Below are positions 17,906-27,272 of a stretch of 64,000 nucleotides of DNA, in pieces. Origin of the DNA: Dactylosporangium sucinum (lineage in GTDB: Bacteria; Actinomycetota; Actinomycetes; Mycobacteriales; Micromonosporaceae); contig NZ_BMPI01000001.1 of assembly GCF_014647515.1 (NCBI RefSeq), positions 1-64,000 of the forward strand, in the 5' to 3' direction. How positions within the stretch are numbered: position 1 is the first letter of the stretch; each line of letters opens with the position of its first letter. Position numbers and translations under genes: made by a program. Under the pieces are notes generated by a model that did no database searches, was not told the DNA's origin, and saw nothing but the letters and a program-made list of their open reading frames with translations.

Positions 17906-20617
17906 CTAATTCCCGGGTTTCGCCTCCCCAGTTCCCGCGGGTGTCACGCCGAGTCCGCGGGCCACCGCCGCGGCCTGGTGCCGCGTGCCGGCCCCGAGTT
18001 TGCTCAACAGCGCGGAGACGTGATGTCCGACGGTCTTGGGGGAAATGCACAGCCGGGCCGCGATCTCGGCATCGGTCAGACCCTCGACCAGCAGTCGGAG
18101 CACCTCGACCTGGCGGTTGCTGAGGCCGGCCGGGTTGGCGGCCGTGGCCCGCGTCGGCCCGGCGGGGATGCGCAGCGTGCCTCGGCGGCGCAGTTCGCGG
18201 CGTAGCCGCAGGGCGGTCTGGCGCGCGCCCAGGCCGTCCAACAGGGCCAGCGCCTGCATGCGGGCATCATCGTCGTCGCCGGACATCAGCGCGAGGGCCC
18301 GGTGGTAGGGCCAGCCGAGCCCATGCCATGCCTCGGCGGCGCCTCGCCAGTCCCCAGCCAGCAGGAGCCGGTGCGGCGCCGCCATCAACGCCGGGGTGAG
18401 CGGCGGCCCGCCGGCCATTCGCGACCAGAGGGCGAGTTCGCCGCCGAACCACGGGTGCCGCGCCTGCTCTGCCATCGGGTACACGGCCGCGACCTCCTCG
18501 ACGGCGCGGCCATCGTCCCCACTGAGCCAGGCGTGCTCGGCCCGGGCCGCCGCCACCGGCGCGATCCACTGCAGCTCGCTCGTGGCGAAGGCGCGCTCGG
18601 TGGCCTCCTGCAGCGTCGCCGCCGCTGCTGGATCGCCCCGCCGGGCCTGCACCAGACCCAGCGGCACCAGGGCGTCGACGAACCGGCCGCCACCGGACAC
18701 CCGCTCGGTGAGTGCCGCCCGAGCGTCCTGCTCCGCGCCGGCCCAGTCGCCCAGATCCAGGCGGAAGCGGGCCCGGTGCCCGAGCACGTGCTGGACCCAG
18801 CCGGCCAACTCGTGTTGCTGGACGAACGCAAGCGCCCGATCGAGATCCTGCCGGGCACGGTCGAGGTGGCGCACCTCCGCGCCGATCGTCGCGAGATTCC
18901 CGATCGCCCGGGCCGCGTGGTCCTCGAGGCCAGCCGCGACAGCCAGCTGGAACGCCTCTTCCAGCTCGACCCGGCCGCCCGGGTCGTCCCGCTGCAGCCG
19001 GGCCGAGCCGATGTTCGTCAGCGCGTGGGTCGACGCCTCCACGTCGTTGAGCTCACGGGCCAGCGTCAGCGCCTGTCCGGCCCAGTGCATGGCCAGCTCG
19101 CTTCGACTGGCCAGCATGTCCAGTTGTGACTGGTTGCTGTACGCCAGGGCGAGCTGGCGGCCGGCCGGCAGGGCCTCCAGCACGGCGATGGCGCGGGCCG
19201 CGGCCGACTCGGCGTCACGCCGATTGCCGGCCCACCAATGCAGGCGGGACAGCCAACGCAGCCCTTCGCCGACTCGTTCCCGGTCGCCTGCCGCCTCCCG
19301 CAGGGTCACCGCGGACTGGCGCGCCGCGACCGCGACGTCAGCGAGCCCCGACAGGTACGCCTCGACCGAGTAACCCTCGAGCAGGTCGGCGCGGGCCGGC
19401 ACCGGGAGCCGATCCGCGTGGGCGAGGGCCGCCCGGTACTGGGAGACGGCCTCCCGGTGGGCCGCCACCGCCGCGGCCTGCCGTGCCGCCTCCGGTGCGT
19501 ACCGCAGGACGGCGTCGACGTCACCGGCCTCGCGGGCGTGATGGGCCAGGCGGGCAGCGTCAACCGGCTCGCCGCTGTCGGCCAACGCGGCCAGAACCTG
19601 CCGGTTCAGCCGGCGACGCTCCAGCACCGACAGCGATCCCTCCACGGCCCGCCGCAAGAGCTCATGCCGGAACCCGATCCGTTCGGCGTCCATCACCAGC
19701 AGACCGGAGGCCACCCCCGCCTCGACGCCCGCTGTCGCCGGCCGCGCCGCCGTCTCCAGCAGCCAGGGCTCGACCCGGTTCGGTACCACGGAGACCAGCT
19801 GCACGGCCTCCCGTGCCGGTCGCGGCAGTCCCGCCAACCGGGCCAGTACGAGGTCCCGGACGGTGTGCGGCACCTCGGAGTCCGCGGCCGCCAGCACCTC
19901 GGTGAGCAGCAGCGGATTGCCGCCGGTGAGTGCCCGTAGGCCGGCGTCGGGACGCCCGACCCGCCGGGCCATCTCCGCCACCGCGGCCTCGGACAGGGGC
20001 TCCAGCCGAATCCGCCGTACCGCATCCGCCGGCAGGCGACCGATCACGGTGAGCAGCGGGTGATCGGCGCCCAGCTCGTCGTCGCGGTAGGTCACGAGCA
20101 GCAACGCCGGTGTGTGCTCGATCCGCCGCCCCAGAAACACCAGGAGGTCCAGCGTGGCCTCGTCGGCCCAGTGCGCGTCCTCCACGACCACGACCTGCCG
20201 TCGCGCCGCCAGCGCCAAGTGGCCGAGCAACGCCGCGAAGATCGTCTCGCGTCGGCCCGATGCGAGCGATTCGCTCAGCCGGCCACCAGCCTCGCGGCCG
20301 ATGTCGTACACCGGGCCGAGGGCCCGTGGCGTCAGCAGCGGGTCGCACGAGCCCATGAGGAAGTCGGCCTGCGCCGACCGCCGCCGGCGGAACCGCTTGA
20401 CCAGCGCCGACTTGCCAATGCCCGCCTCACCGGCGAGCAGGACGACGCCACCACGTGACGAGAGGCCGGTCAGTCCGGCGTCGAGCTCGTCCAGTGCGGC
20501 GGCGCGTTCGAGCAGGTCCACAGATATCGACCGTACGGCACCGACAGTCACCTGACCCAGCAGCGATTCGGACTCGAGCCGTCCAGGACCGACCCGGGCT
20601 CGCGCGGGCACCGGCAC
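17906..20617 (-). CDS. LuxR family regulator with AAA ATPase domain (LAL)
   Basis: 903-residue large ATP-binding LuxR-type activator. N-terminal P-loop GEAGIGKS (63-70) and Walker B VVVVEDAHW (142-150), a long TPR-like helical middle, and a C-terminal LuxR helix-turn-helix (LSNRQVEVLRLLVEGLTDAEIAARLCISPKTVGHHVSALL). GTG at 20617 is the longest start; a GTG at 20551 would remove 22 residues and still keep all domains. The same strand continues into the methyltransferase and nitrilase genes, its likely targets. Confidence 0.9.
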   Translation of the reverse strand: MPVPARARVGPGRLESESLLGQVTVGAVRSISVDLLERAAALDELDAGLTGLSSRGGVVLLAGEAGIGKSALVKRFRRRRSAQADFLMGSCDPLLTPRALGPVYDIGREAGGRLSESLASGRRETIFAALLGHLALAARRQVVVVEDAHWADEATLDLLVFLGRRIEHTPALLLVTYRDDELGADHPLLTVIGRLPADAVRRIRLEPLSEAAVAEMARRVGRPDAGLRALTGGNPLLLTEVLAAADSEVPHTVRDLVLARLAGLPRPAREAVQLVSVVPNRVEPWLLETAARPATAGVEAGVASGLLVMDAERIGFRHELLRRAVEGSLSVLERRRLNRQVLAALADSGEPVDAARLAHHAREAGDVDAVLRYAPEAARQAAAVAAHREAVSQYRAALAHADRLPVPARADLLEGYSVEAYLSGLADVAVAARQSAVTLREAAGDRERVGEGLRWLSRLHWWAGNRRDAESAAARAIAVLEALPAGRQLALAYSNQSQLDMLASRSELAMHWAGQALTLARELNDVEASTHALTNIGSARLQRDDPGGRVELEEAFQLAVAAGLEDHAARAIGNLATIGAEVRHLDRARQDLDRALAFVQQHELAGWVQHVLGHRARFRLDLGDWAGAEQDARAALTERVSGGGRFVDALVPLGLVQARRGDPAAAATLQEATERAFATSELQWIAPVAAARAEHAWLSGDDGRAVEEVAAVYPMAEQARHPWFGGELALWSRMAGGPPLTPALMAAPHRLLLAGDWRGAAEAWHGLGWPYHRALALMSGDDDDARMQALALLDGLGARQTALRLRRELRRRGTLRIPAGPTRATAANPAGLSNRQVEVLRLLVEGLTDAEIAARLCISPKTVGHHVSALLSKLGAGTRHQAAAVARGLGVTPAGTGEAKPGN

Positions 20618-20724
20618 CTCGGTGTGCGTCTGGAGCTGACCGGCGGGGGAACATCCAGCAAATTCTCAGGTAACAGCGATACCGTCGGCGCCCTCAGGTC
20701 AGCTTCGTGCACCCGGAGGCGATG

Positions 20725-21102
20725 ATGTCGGACCACGCCGCGACGGAACTGTCGACCACGCTGGAGGACGACCGGTCACCGGTCGCCCGGCTGCGGCAGG
20801 CCGAGCTGCGGATCGCATACCTGGAGGGCCAGGTCGACACCCTGCGGGAGCAGGTCGCGGCGCTGGAGTCCGCCGATGAGCACCGTCGGGCCGAGCTGGC
20901 CAGCGCACAGGCCGAGGCGGCCGAGGCGCAGGCCGCCGGGCGTGAGGCGCAGGCCCGCGCCGAGGAGCGCCGGCACCTTGTGGACGAGCTGCGCGCCCAG
21001 CTCGATGAGGCCCGCGCCGCTGCCGCGGAGCACGACGACGAGGGCGGCAAGGGCTTCGGCTGGCGGTCGCGACGCCGAGAGACCCGCAAACCGTCGCGCT
21101 GA
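20725..21102 (+). CDS. small coiled-coil protein
   Basis: 125-residue, highly charged protein that is almost entirely one long helix with heptad pattern (RLRQAELRIAYLEGQVDTLREQ), ending in a basic tail SRRRETRKPSR. No signal peptide or membrane segment. Two adjacent ATGs follow GGAGG; the second (20725) has the better spacing. Divergent from the LAL gene. Function unknown; a structural or DNA-associated role is possible. Confidence 0.65.
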   Translation: MSDHAATELSTTLEDDRSPVARLRQAELRIAYLEGQVDTLREQVAALESADEHRRAELASAQAEAAEAQAAGREAQARAEERRHLVDELRAQLDEARAAAAEHDDEGGKGFGWRSRRRETRKPSR

Positions 21103-21110
21103 CGCCGCGC

Positions 21111-21239
21111 GCTCATGCCGGGCGCCGGCCGATCTGCGGGCGATGACGAGCCGCTGCGGCTCGTCGGCGCCCTCGAAGCCGCGCGGCAGCACCTGCCGGT
21201 ATCGGGAGGTGCCGGGCACCGCAGAACGCCGGCATGAGC
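21111..21239. repeat. long inverted repeat spanning the convergent intergenic gap
   Basis: GCTCATGCCGG (21111-21121) and its exact complement CCGGCATGAGC (21229-21239) bracket the gap. Nested inside are the 9-bp hairpin at 21145-21165 and a 6-bp dyad GCACCT/AGGTGC (21189-21212). The whole region could fold as one multi-branched structure. Confidence 0.55.
21145..21165. terminator. hairpin, probable terminator of the coiled-coil gene
   Basis: GACGAGCCG-CTG-CGGCTCGTC forms a perfect 9-bp stem with a 3-nt loop, 42 bp after the stop of the coiled-coil gene and 93 bp before the end of the convergent helical-repeat gene. No T-tract follows, as is common in GC-rich actinobacteria. Confidence 0.6.
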
Positions 21240-21257
21240 CCGGCCGCCGCGCCTCCG

Positions 21258-22922
21258 TCAGCCCCCCGCCACCAGGCCGCAGCGGCGGGCGACGTCGACC
21301 GCGTCTCGCAGCTCGCCGCGGCGGGCCAGCGCCATCGCGGCCCGGCCGGCCGCCAGGCACGCGCTCTCGGCGTTCGGCACCGCGTCGAGCACGGCGCCGA
21401 GCAGGTCCAGGTCGCCGGTCCGCTCGGCGAAGCGGGCCACGGCGACGACCACGCGGTCACGGCGGTCGCCGGCGACGGCCGCGGCTGCGGCCGGCACCGC
21501 CGCGAGGGCCTCGGCGTCGAGCACCGGCAGCACCGCGTCGACGCTCCAGTGCCCCTCCGCGAACACGCCGGTCAGCAGGCCGGCGAACAGGTCGCGGTCC
21601 CGGGCCGGCAGGCCGGTGCGGACGGCGAGGCGGGCCAGCAGCCGGCTCAGCTGCGGCCCGGGCCGGCCGCCGGCCGCCTCCGCGAACAGCCGGTCGGCTG
21701 CGGTGCGGTCGCCGGCGTCGACGAGCACGGCGGCGAGGCCGGCGTCGGCCAGCTGCCACCACCGCAGGACGCGCAGGCGGGCCCGCAGCCGCGGCACACG
21801 CACCTCGACGATCTCGGCACGCAGCGGCTCGTCGGCCAGGGCGTGCGCGAGCGGTACCGCCTCGGCGACGACCGCGGCCAGTTCCTGCGGGATGACGCGG
21901 TCGCCGGCCAGCACGTCCAGCACGGCGCGCAGCCGCTCCGCAGTGGCCTCCGCGCGCCTGCCGTCGAGCCACCGCAGCACCTCGCGGGCGAGCGGGGCGG
22001 GTCCGTAGCCGGAGATGCGGCAGTCCCGCATGCGGCCCAGGACGGCGAGAGCGTCGTCGATCCGGTCCAGCGCCAGGAACAGCCGGGCGAGCCGGTGCTG
22101 GTACACCATCTGGTCGTCACGCTCGCGGCTGCGCTTCGGGCACTTGCGGAACGCCGCCACGAGCGCCTTGGCACGCGCCGCCGGCAGGCCGGGCGTCGCC
22201 AGCGCCAGCAGCGAGCGCTGCTGCTCGCCCGAGCCGAGCCGGGTCGCGAGCGTGAGTGCGTCGTCGAACCGGTCCGCCCCGGCGAACGCGACGACCAGCC
22301 GCTCGCCGTCGACATCCTCGACGGCGCCGCAGCGCTGGCCGGTCTCGGCGAGGCCGAGCGGCCCCAGCAGCGCGGCCGCCGCGGCGAGCCGGGGCCGGTC
22401 CTGCTCGTCGAGCAGTGCGGCCCAGCCGTCGAGGAGCTCGGGCCTTCCGGCGTGTGCCTCGGCCAGCGCCGCGAACGTCGCCGAGATCCGGGCGACCCGC
22501 AGGTGCGCCGACCGGTGCTCGCCGGGCCGCACCCCCAGGACCGTCCGGAGCAGCGCCACCTCCGCGTCGGCGTGGCCGGCCGCGAGCCGCGCCAGCGTTG
22601 CGGCGACCGCGTACTCAGGGGTGTTGCGGCCGCTGACGAACGGCCGGTACGGATGGTCGCCGTCGAGCGCGGCGGTCACGAACCGCACGGCACGCTCGCC
22701 GGTGAGGATGCGGGGCGCCGCCGTGGCGAACGGCTCCGGCAGCCAGCCATCGAGGAGGGCCGTGAGATCCTCGGCCGCACCGTCGTGGTCGCCGCCCTCG
22801 AACCGGGCCACCGCCCAGGCGACCCGCTCGGCCCGGTCGGCCGTGTGCTCGGGTGGCGGCGGACCGAATCGGGCGAGGACGTCCCGGGCGCGGTCGGCGA
22901 TGGTGATCGTTCGGGCGGCCAC
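21258..22922 (-). CDS. helical-repeat (TPR-like) hypothetical protein
   Basis: 554-residue cytoplasmic protein built of repeated Ala/Leu-rich helix pairs (for example RIDDALAVLGRMRDC and RTAADRLFAEAAGG), the pattern of a TPR or HEAT-like solenoid used for protein binding. No enzymatic motif seen. It lies 117 bp downstream of the patatin gene on the same strand and may be the last member of the dynamin-patatin cluster. I do not recognise a named family. Confidence 0.75.
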   Translation of the reverse strand: MAARTITIADRARDVLARFGPPPPEHTADRAERVAWAVARFEGGDHDGAAEDLTALLDGWLPEPFATAAPRILTGERAVRFVTAALDGDHPYRPFVSGRNTPEYAVAATLARLAAGHADAEVALLRTVLGVRPGEHRSAHLRVARISATFAALAEAHAGRPELLDGWAALLDEQDRPRLAAAAALLGPLGLAETGQRCGAVEDVDGERLVVAFAGADRFDDALTLATRLGSGEQQRSLLALATPGLPAARAKALVAAFRKCPKRSRERDDQMVYQHRLARLFLALDRIDDALAVLGRMRDCRISGYGPAPLAREVLRWLDGRRAEATAERLRAVLDVLAGDRVIPQELAAVVAEAVPLAHALADEPLRAEIVEVRVPRLRARLRVLRWWQLADAGLAAVLVDAGDRTAADRLFAEAAGGRPGPQLSRLLARLAVRTGLPARDRDLFAGLLTGVFAEGHWSVDAVLPVLDAEALAAVPAAAAAVAGDRRDRVVVAVARFAERTGDLDLLGAVLDAVPNAESACLAAGRAAMALARRGELRDAVDVARRCGLVAGG

Positions 22923-23039
22923 GCGCCGACTCTACGTCGGCCCGACCGCGCCGCCCGGCCGGCTCACCGGATCGTCCTCGTGCCCGCCGAGCGCCTGGCC
23001 CCGCACGAGCCGGACCCGCCAACGGTTCCGGTCACAGCA

Positions 23040-23975
23040 CTAGAGGTCGTCGAGCGAGTCCAGCATCGCCTCCTGGGCCGAGCGCCGGTCGTGCACCGCG
23101 CGGAGCAGTTCCTCGGCCCGGCCCAGGTCGCGGCGGGCGTCCTCGAATCCCTGACGCCGCAGCCGGCGCAGCCGCTGCGGGGAGAAATCCAGCAAGCCGG
23201 CCGCGGTGCCGGCCAGGCCCGGCGCGCTCAGCGCCTCGCCCGGCCGCAGCTCCAGGAAGCGGCCCCGCGGGTAGTCGTGGGCGTCCCACAGCACGCCGCG
23301 GGTGAGCTGCGTCACGATGATGAGGTCGAAGTCGCCGTACGCGACGAGCGGGCCGGCGGGGGTGTTGGCCGGGATGCCGCCGAGGCCGCCGTCGCGATAG
23401 AAGGTGCCGCCGACCCAGCGGCCGGGCGCGAAATACGGCAGGGCCGCGCTGGCCAGCACCGCCTGGTGGCGTAGTTGGAGCGGCATCGTGTCGACGCGCA
23501 GCCAGGCCGACGGCGTGCCGGTCGCGCTGCGGGCCAGGTCGAGCAGCCAGTCCGGGGCGAGCCGGCCGCTGCCGGGCCGCACCCCGGGGAACGCCGTGAC
23601 CCAGAACGGGCGGGCGAACGCGGCGGCGTCGACGTACCGCTCGACCATGGCGTCGACGAACCCGGGCCGCAGCACCGGACTGTCCGCCATCGCGAGCAGG
23701 TCGGCGAGCGTCGCCCGGGGCGGCGGCGCGGGCAGCGCGGCCGGCGAGGCGCCGACCCGCTCGATCTCGTCCCAGACCTCGGACAGCCGGTCGGCGGCCG
23801 CGGCGATCGTGTCGGCGGCCGCGACGACGGCGCCGTTCAGCGCGCCGATGCTGGTGCCGGCGACGGCGGCGACCTCGATCTCCCGCGACGCGAGATATTC
23901 GACGACGCCCGCCTGGTAGGCGCCCTTCGCGCCGCCGCCGGCCAGGACGAGCCCGACCCGTGCCGTGCCGCTCAT
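23040..23975 (-). CDS. patatin-like phospholipase
   Basis: 311-residue serine lipid hydrolase of the patatin/RssA type. Oxyanion hole GGGAKGAYQ, nucleophile Ser42 in GTSIG, and the dyad Asp195 in DGGLGG are all present. No signal peptide, so it should act on the inner face of the membrane. Its ATG overlaps the stop of the helical RdcB-like gene by ATGA. A phospholipase directly coupled to two dynamin-like GTPases implies membrane remodelling or damage as the shared function; that is inference. Confidence 0.88.
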   Translation of the reverse strand: MSGTARVGLVLAGGGAKGAYQAGVVEYLASREIEVAAVAGTSIGALNGAVVAAADTIAAAADRLSEVWDEIERVGASPAALPAPPPRATLADLLAMADSPVLRPGFVDAMVERYVDAAAFARPFWVTAFPGVRPGSGRLAPDWLLDLARSATGTPSAWLRVDTMPLQLRHQAVLASAALPYFAPGRWVGGTFYRDGGLGGIPANTPAGPLVAYGDFDLIIVTQLTRGVLWDAHDYPRGRFLELRPGEALSAPGLAGTAAGLLDFSPQRLRRLRRQGFEDARRDLGRAEELLRAVHDRRSAQEAMLDSLDDL

Positions 23976-24970
23976 CGCTGCGTGCCCTCCCATCGCCGCC
24001 GGGCCTGCGCGGCCAGGTCGAACTGCTCGCCGACGGCCCGCTTCACGAAGCCGCTGATGGTCGCGCCGCCGTCGACCCAGCCGGTGCGGCGGCGGCTGAG
24101 TTCCAGCGCGATACGTGCCGGTCGCTCGGGCCGGGCGGTGTCGGGCAGCGACGCCAGCTCCATCGTCAGCGCGACGGTCGCGGTGAGCGGCCGGTCGACG
24201 AGCGCCAGCCGCGGGTCGAGGCCGGCGTCGAGCAGCTCGGCCAGCAGCCGCCGGTGGTCGCCGGTGCGCAGCGCCCGCCAGCCGTCGTCGAGCACCGTCT
24301 CCAGCGGGAACCCTCGGTCCGGCAGCGCCGCCACCTCCCGCAGGGCCGCCAGGAGCACGTCGGCGACCCGGACCCGGAACGCCGGGCCGGCCTGCGCCTC
24401 CCACCGGCCGCACACCCCGGCAGCCAGCTCCCGCGCCATGAGCACGGCCAGCACCGGCCAGGGCACGCCGCCGTGGCCGGCCTTGGCCCGGCTACCGAGC
24501 CCGGCGAGCACGTCGTCCGCCGCGAGCCGCAGGTCGACGGATGCCCGCCACTGTTCCAGGACCGCGATCCGCTCGTCGCAGGCCCGGATGTACTCGCCGA
24601 GCGCCTCGGCCACGTCGGCCAGCCGGCGCTGTTCGAGTGCCGTCGCATCGGCCAGATCCCGCGTGTACCGCAGGTGCGTCGCCACCCGCGCCAGCGCCAG
24701 ATCGGTGACGGCGGCCCGCTGTGCGGCCTCCGTCGACAGCTCGACCAGCGCCTGCTGCCCGTCGACGAGCGCCCGGAACGTCATCAGCTGTGCCTTGTGG
24801 TCGCTCCCGGTCAGCTGGGCGAACAGCCGCGCCACGACCCCCTGCTCAGCTCGGTCCGCGGTGATGCCCCGGGCCACCCCGAGCCCGTTGACCAGCTCCA
24901 GCAGGGTCCGGTCGGACACCCCGGGCAGCCGCCGGACCATCCGGCGCACGTCATCGTCGACCGGTTGCAC
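23972..24970 (-). CDS. helical protein, possibly RdcB/YjcZ-like
   Basis: 332-residue, almost all-helical protein without membrane segments. The start region reads RMVRRLPGVSDRTLLELVN, followed by long amphipathic helices. The GTG at 24970 has GGAG about 7 nt upstream and overlaps the dynamin gene by 20 bp. In Escherichia coli the dynamin-like CrfC/RdcA (YjdA) is encoded beside YjcZ (RdcB), a helical protein of similar size; the arrangement here and the general sequence character match, but I judged this from memory and not by alignment. It could alternatively act as a detached stalk for the adjacent dynamin. Confidence 0.7.
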   Translation of the reverse strand: MQPVDDDVRRMVRRLPGVSDRTLLELVNGLGVARGITADRAEQGVVARLFAQLTGSDHKAQLMTFRALVDGQQALVELSTEAAQRAAVTDLALARVATHLRYTRDLADATALEQRRLADVAEALGEYIRACDERIAVLEQWRASVDLRLAADDVLAGLGSRAKAGHGGVPWPVLAVLMARELAAGVCGRWEAQAGPAFRVRVADVLLAALREVAALPDRGFPLETVLDDGWRALRTGDHRRLLAELLDAGLDPRLALVDRPLTATVALTMELASLPDTARPERPARIALELSRRRTGWVDGGATISGFVKRAVGEQFDLAAQARRRWEGTQR

Positions 24971-27272
24971 TCGTGCTCCTCTCCACAGCCCAAGCGAGGT
25001 CCGCGAGGTCCGGCTCCGGGCCTGCCGCCCCCAGCCGGGCCAGCGCCGAACGCAGCACCGCCAGATCCGGCCCGGCCGCGAGCCGCTCCAGCACCGCGGC
25101 CCGCAGCTCGGCGACACCGGAGCGGGAGCGGGCCTTGCCGGCCAGGCGACGCAGCTCGTCGCCCGACGCCGGGCCGCCCGACGGCAGGACGAGGTCGCGG
25201 AGGTGGCCGGCGGCCGCGGCGTCGCCGGGGTCCCGCAGGTGCGCGGCGGCCGCGACGGCCAGCACCGCCGACGTCTCGTACACGGGCGCGCCGGGGCGGC
25301 GGACCAGGTGCCGGGCGGCCGCCGCGGCGCCGGGCCGGTCGAGGTCGGCGCGGCCGCGGCGCTGGTCGACCCGGTTCACCACCAGCCAGAGCAGTTCGTC
25401 GGCGAGCACCGCCAGCCGGGAGCGGACCCGCTCAGCGAGCCGCGCCTCGGCGGTGCTGCCGATCTGGGTGTAGTCCACGACGACGAGGCCGGCATGCGCG
25501 GCGGCGACCTGCTGTTCAACGATGGTGCCGAGCAGGGCGCCGCCCGCGCCCTCGTCGGGGCCGGGCGTGTCGACGAGCACGACCCGGCCGTCGCCGGCGC
25601 CGGGGACGCGCACCTCCGGCACCCAGCCGGCCAGTGGGGCGGTCTCGTGGGCCGGCAGGAGGTACATCGCGAGGCGGGCAAGGTCGTGCAGCGCCGTCAG
25701 CGCCGTGCGCACCGCCGCCGCGCCCGTGACGACCGCGCCGGTGCGCAGCGGGGCCTGGTCCAGGCCGGCCGCGAACCGGGCCAGGTGCGGGTGCGCGGCG
25801 AGCGACGGCGCCGACGGTGAGCGGAGCCGGGCCCGGACCCGCCCAGCCATCTCGGTGGCCTCGGCGGCCAGGTCGAGCGGCACCCGCAGCTGCGGGCCGG
25901 TCATCCCGCCGAGCACCAGCCGGGTGGCCAGGACCGTCATCGCCTGGGCCCGGCGCGGCACGACGTCGTGGCCGGTGATCGCGCTCAGCAGGGTCGACTT
26001 GCCGGCCTTCATCGGCGCGACCACGACGACCCGGACCTCGGCCGGCGCCGACCTCGCAAGCCGGTCGAGGTCGGCGCGCACCTCGGGGTCGAGCAGGCGG
26101 GCGCTGCGCCGGGCGACATGCGGCAGCGCCTGGCGGATCGCCGGGGTCAGCCCGCCGTCGTCAGTGATGTGCAGCGCCTCCCAGGCCGCGGCGAGCGCGC
26201 CGCCGCCCGCGGCGAGCCGGTCCCACCCGCCCCGGGCCGTGGTGGCCCGATGCAGGGCGGCCTGCGCGGCCCGCTCCGCGGTGGCGGACTCGTCGAGCCG
26301 GGCGGCCACCACGGCGTGGCAGGCGGTCAGGCCGGCGTCGAACTCCGCGGCGGCCGCGGCGACCCCGCGGCCGGCGGCGGCCACGGTCTCCGCCAGCCAC
26401 CGCTCGGCGGCAGCCTCACACGCCGGGCCGATCCGGCCGCGGTCCACGACGAAACCGCGCCGCCCGAGGACGGTGACGAGGTCGGTCCGGTACGAGTGCG
26501 GGGTGCGCAGCCACAGCCCGCGCTCGGGCCGCGCCGACAGCGGCTGCACGGCGCCGGCCGCGGCGGACAGCAGCGCACGGCCTGGCCCGGGCAGCGCGTC
26601 GGCCATCACCGCGGGAACAGTGGCGGCGGCCGGTGGCGGCACCGCGTAACGGGTCGCCAGCAGCACGCGCAGGTCGGCGAGCCGGGCCCGGGTGGCGGCT
26701 ACGGCCGTGGCCAACTCCCCCACCGCGGCCGCGTGGGCCGACTCGGCCCGCCGCGCGTCGCCCCCGACGAGCACGGCCGCGAACCCGGCGGCGCGGTCGC
26801 GGTCGGCGAAGGTGCGCAGTCCGTCGCGCCGGCGACCGGTGGCCCGGTCGGCCGCCGGCCGGGCGGCGGCCAGGCGCCGCGCCGCGGCGGCGAAGCGGTC
26901 GAGGGCGCGGCGCAGCGCCTGCGGGAGATCCTGGGCGGCGCGCTCGATCCCTGCCAGGTCAATCGCCGCCGCCGCGCCGGCCGCGGAGGCCTCGTCCAGG
27001 GCCTCGCGGGCCGCGCCCGCCGCCCGCCACTCGGCCGCGGACGCCTCGTCGACCAGGCGGCGGACCGGGGACAGGTGCCGGGCGAGCACGTCGTCGAGGG
27101 CGCGCACCAGCGCGAGGGGGCCGGCCGGCATCCCGCTCAGACCGGCCCGGACCGGGGGCAGGGCGCGGCGGAGCTCGACCTCGGCGGCCGAGCGGCCGTG
27201 CCTGGCCGCGGCCTCGGTGCCCTCGATCCAGGACCGGACCTCGTGCCGCAGGGCCTGCGCCGCATCGGTCAT
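24951..27272 (-). CDS. dynamin-like GTPase with C-terminal GTPase domain
   Basis: 773-residue protein. The first ~400 residues are helical and Ala/Arg-rich. The GTPase domain comes late: P-loop APMKAGKS (419-426), switch region AMTVLAT, DTPGPDE (568-574) and NRVD (633-636) in place of NKxD. Bacterial dynamins normally start with the GTPase domain, so this order is unusual, and little follows the GTPase domain except a short helical tail. Its ATG overlaps the other dynamin gene's stop by ATGA. The two GTPases may form a heteromeric pair, as do several bacterial dynamin pairs. Confidence 0.85.
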   Translation of the reverse strand: MTDAAQALRHEVRSWIEGTEAAARHGRSAAEVELRRALPPVRAGLSGMPAGPLALVRALDDVLARHLSPVRRLVDEASAAEWRAAGAAREALDEASAAGAAAAIDLAGIERAAQDLPQALRRALDRFAAAARRLAAARPAADRATGRRRDGLRTFADRDRAAGFAAVLVGGDARRAESAHAAAVGELATAVAATRARLADLRVLLATRYAVPPPAAATVPAVMADALPGPGRALLSAAAGAVQPLSARPERGLWLRTPHSYRTDLVTVLGRRGFVVDRGRIGPACEAAAERWLAETVAAAGRGVAAAAAEFDAGLTACHAVVAARLDESATAERAAQAALHRATTARGGWDRLAAGGGALAAAWEALHITDDGGLTPAIRQALPHVARRSARLLDPEVRADLDRLARSAPAEVRVVVVAPMKAGKSTLLSAITGHDVVPRRAQAMTVLATRLVLGGMTGPQLRVPLDLAAEATEMAGRVRARLRSPSAPSLAAHPHLARFAAGLDQAPLRTGAVVTGAAAVRTALTALHDLARLAMYLLPAHETAPLAGWVPEVRVPGAGDGRVVLVDTPGPDEGAGGALLGTIVEQQVAAAHAGLVVVDYTQIGSTAEARLAERVRSRLAVLADELLWLVVNRVDQRRGRADLDRPGAAAAARHLVRRPGAPVYETSAVLAVAAAAHLRDPGDAAAAGHLRDLVLPSGGPASGDELRRLAGKARSRSGVAELRAAVLERLAAGPDLAVLRSALARLGAAGPEPDLADLAWAVERSTSATGRR

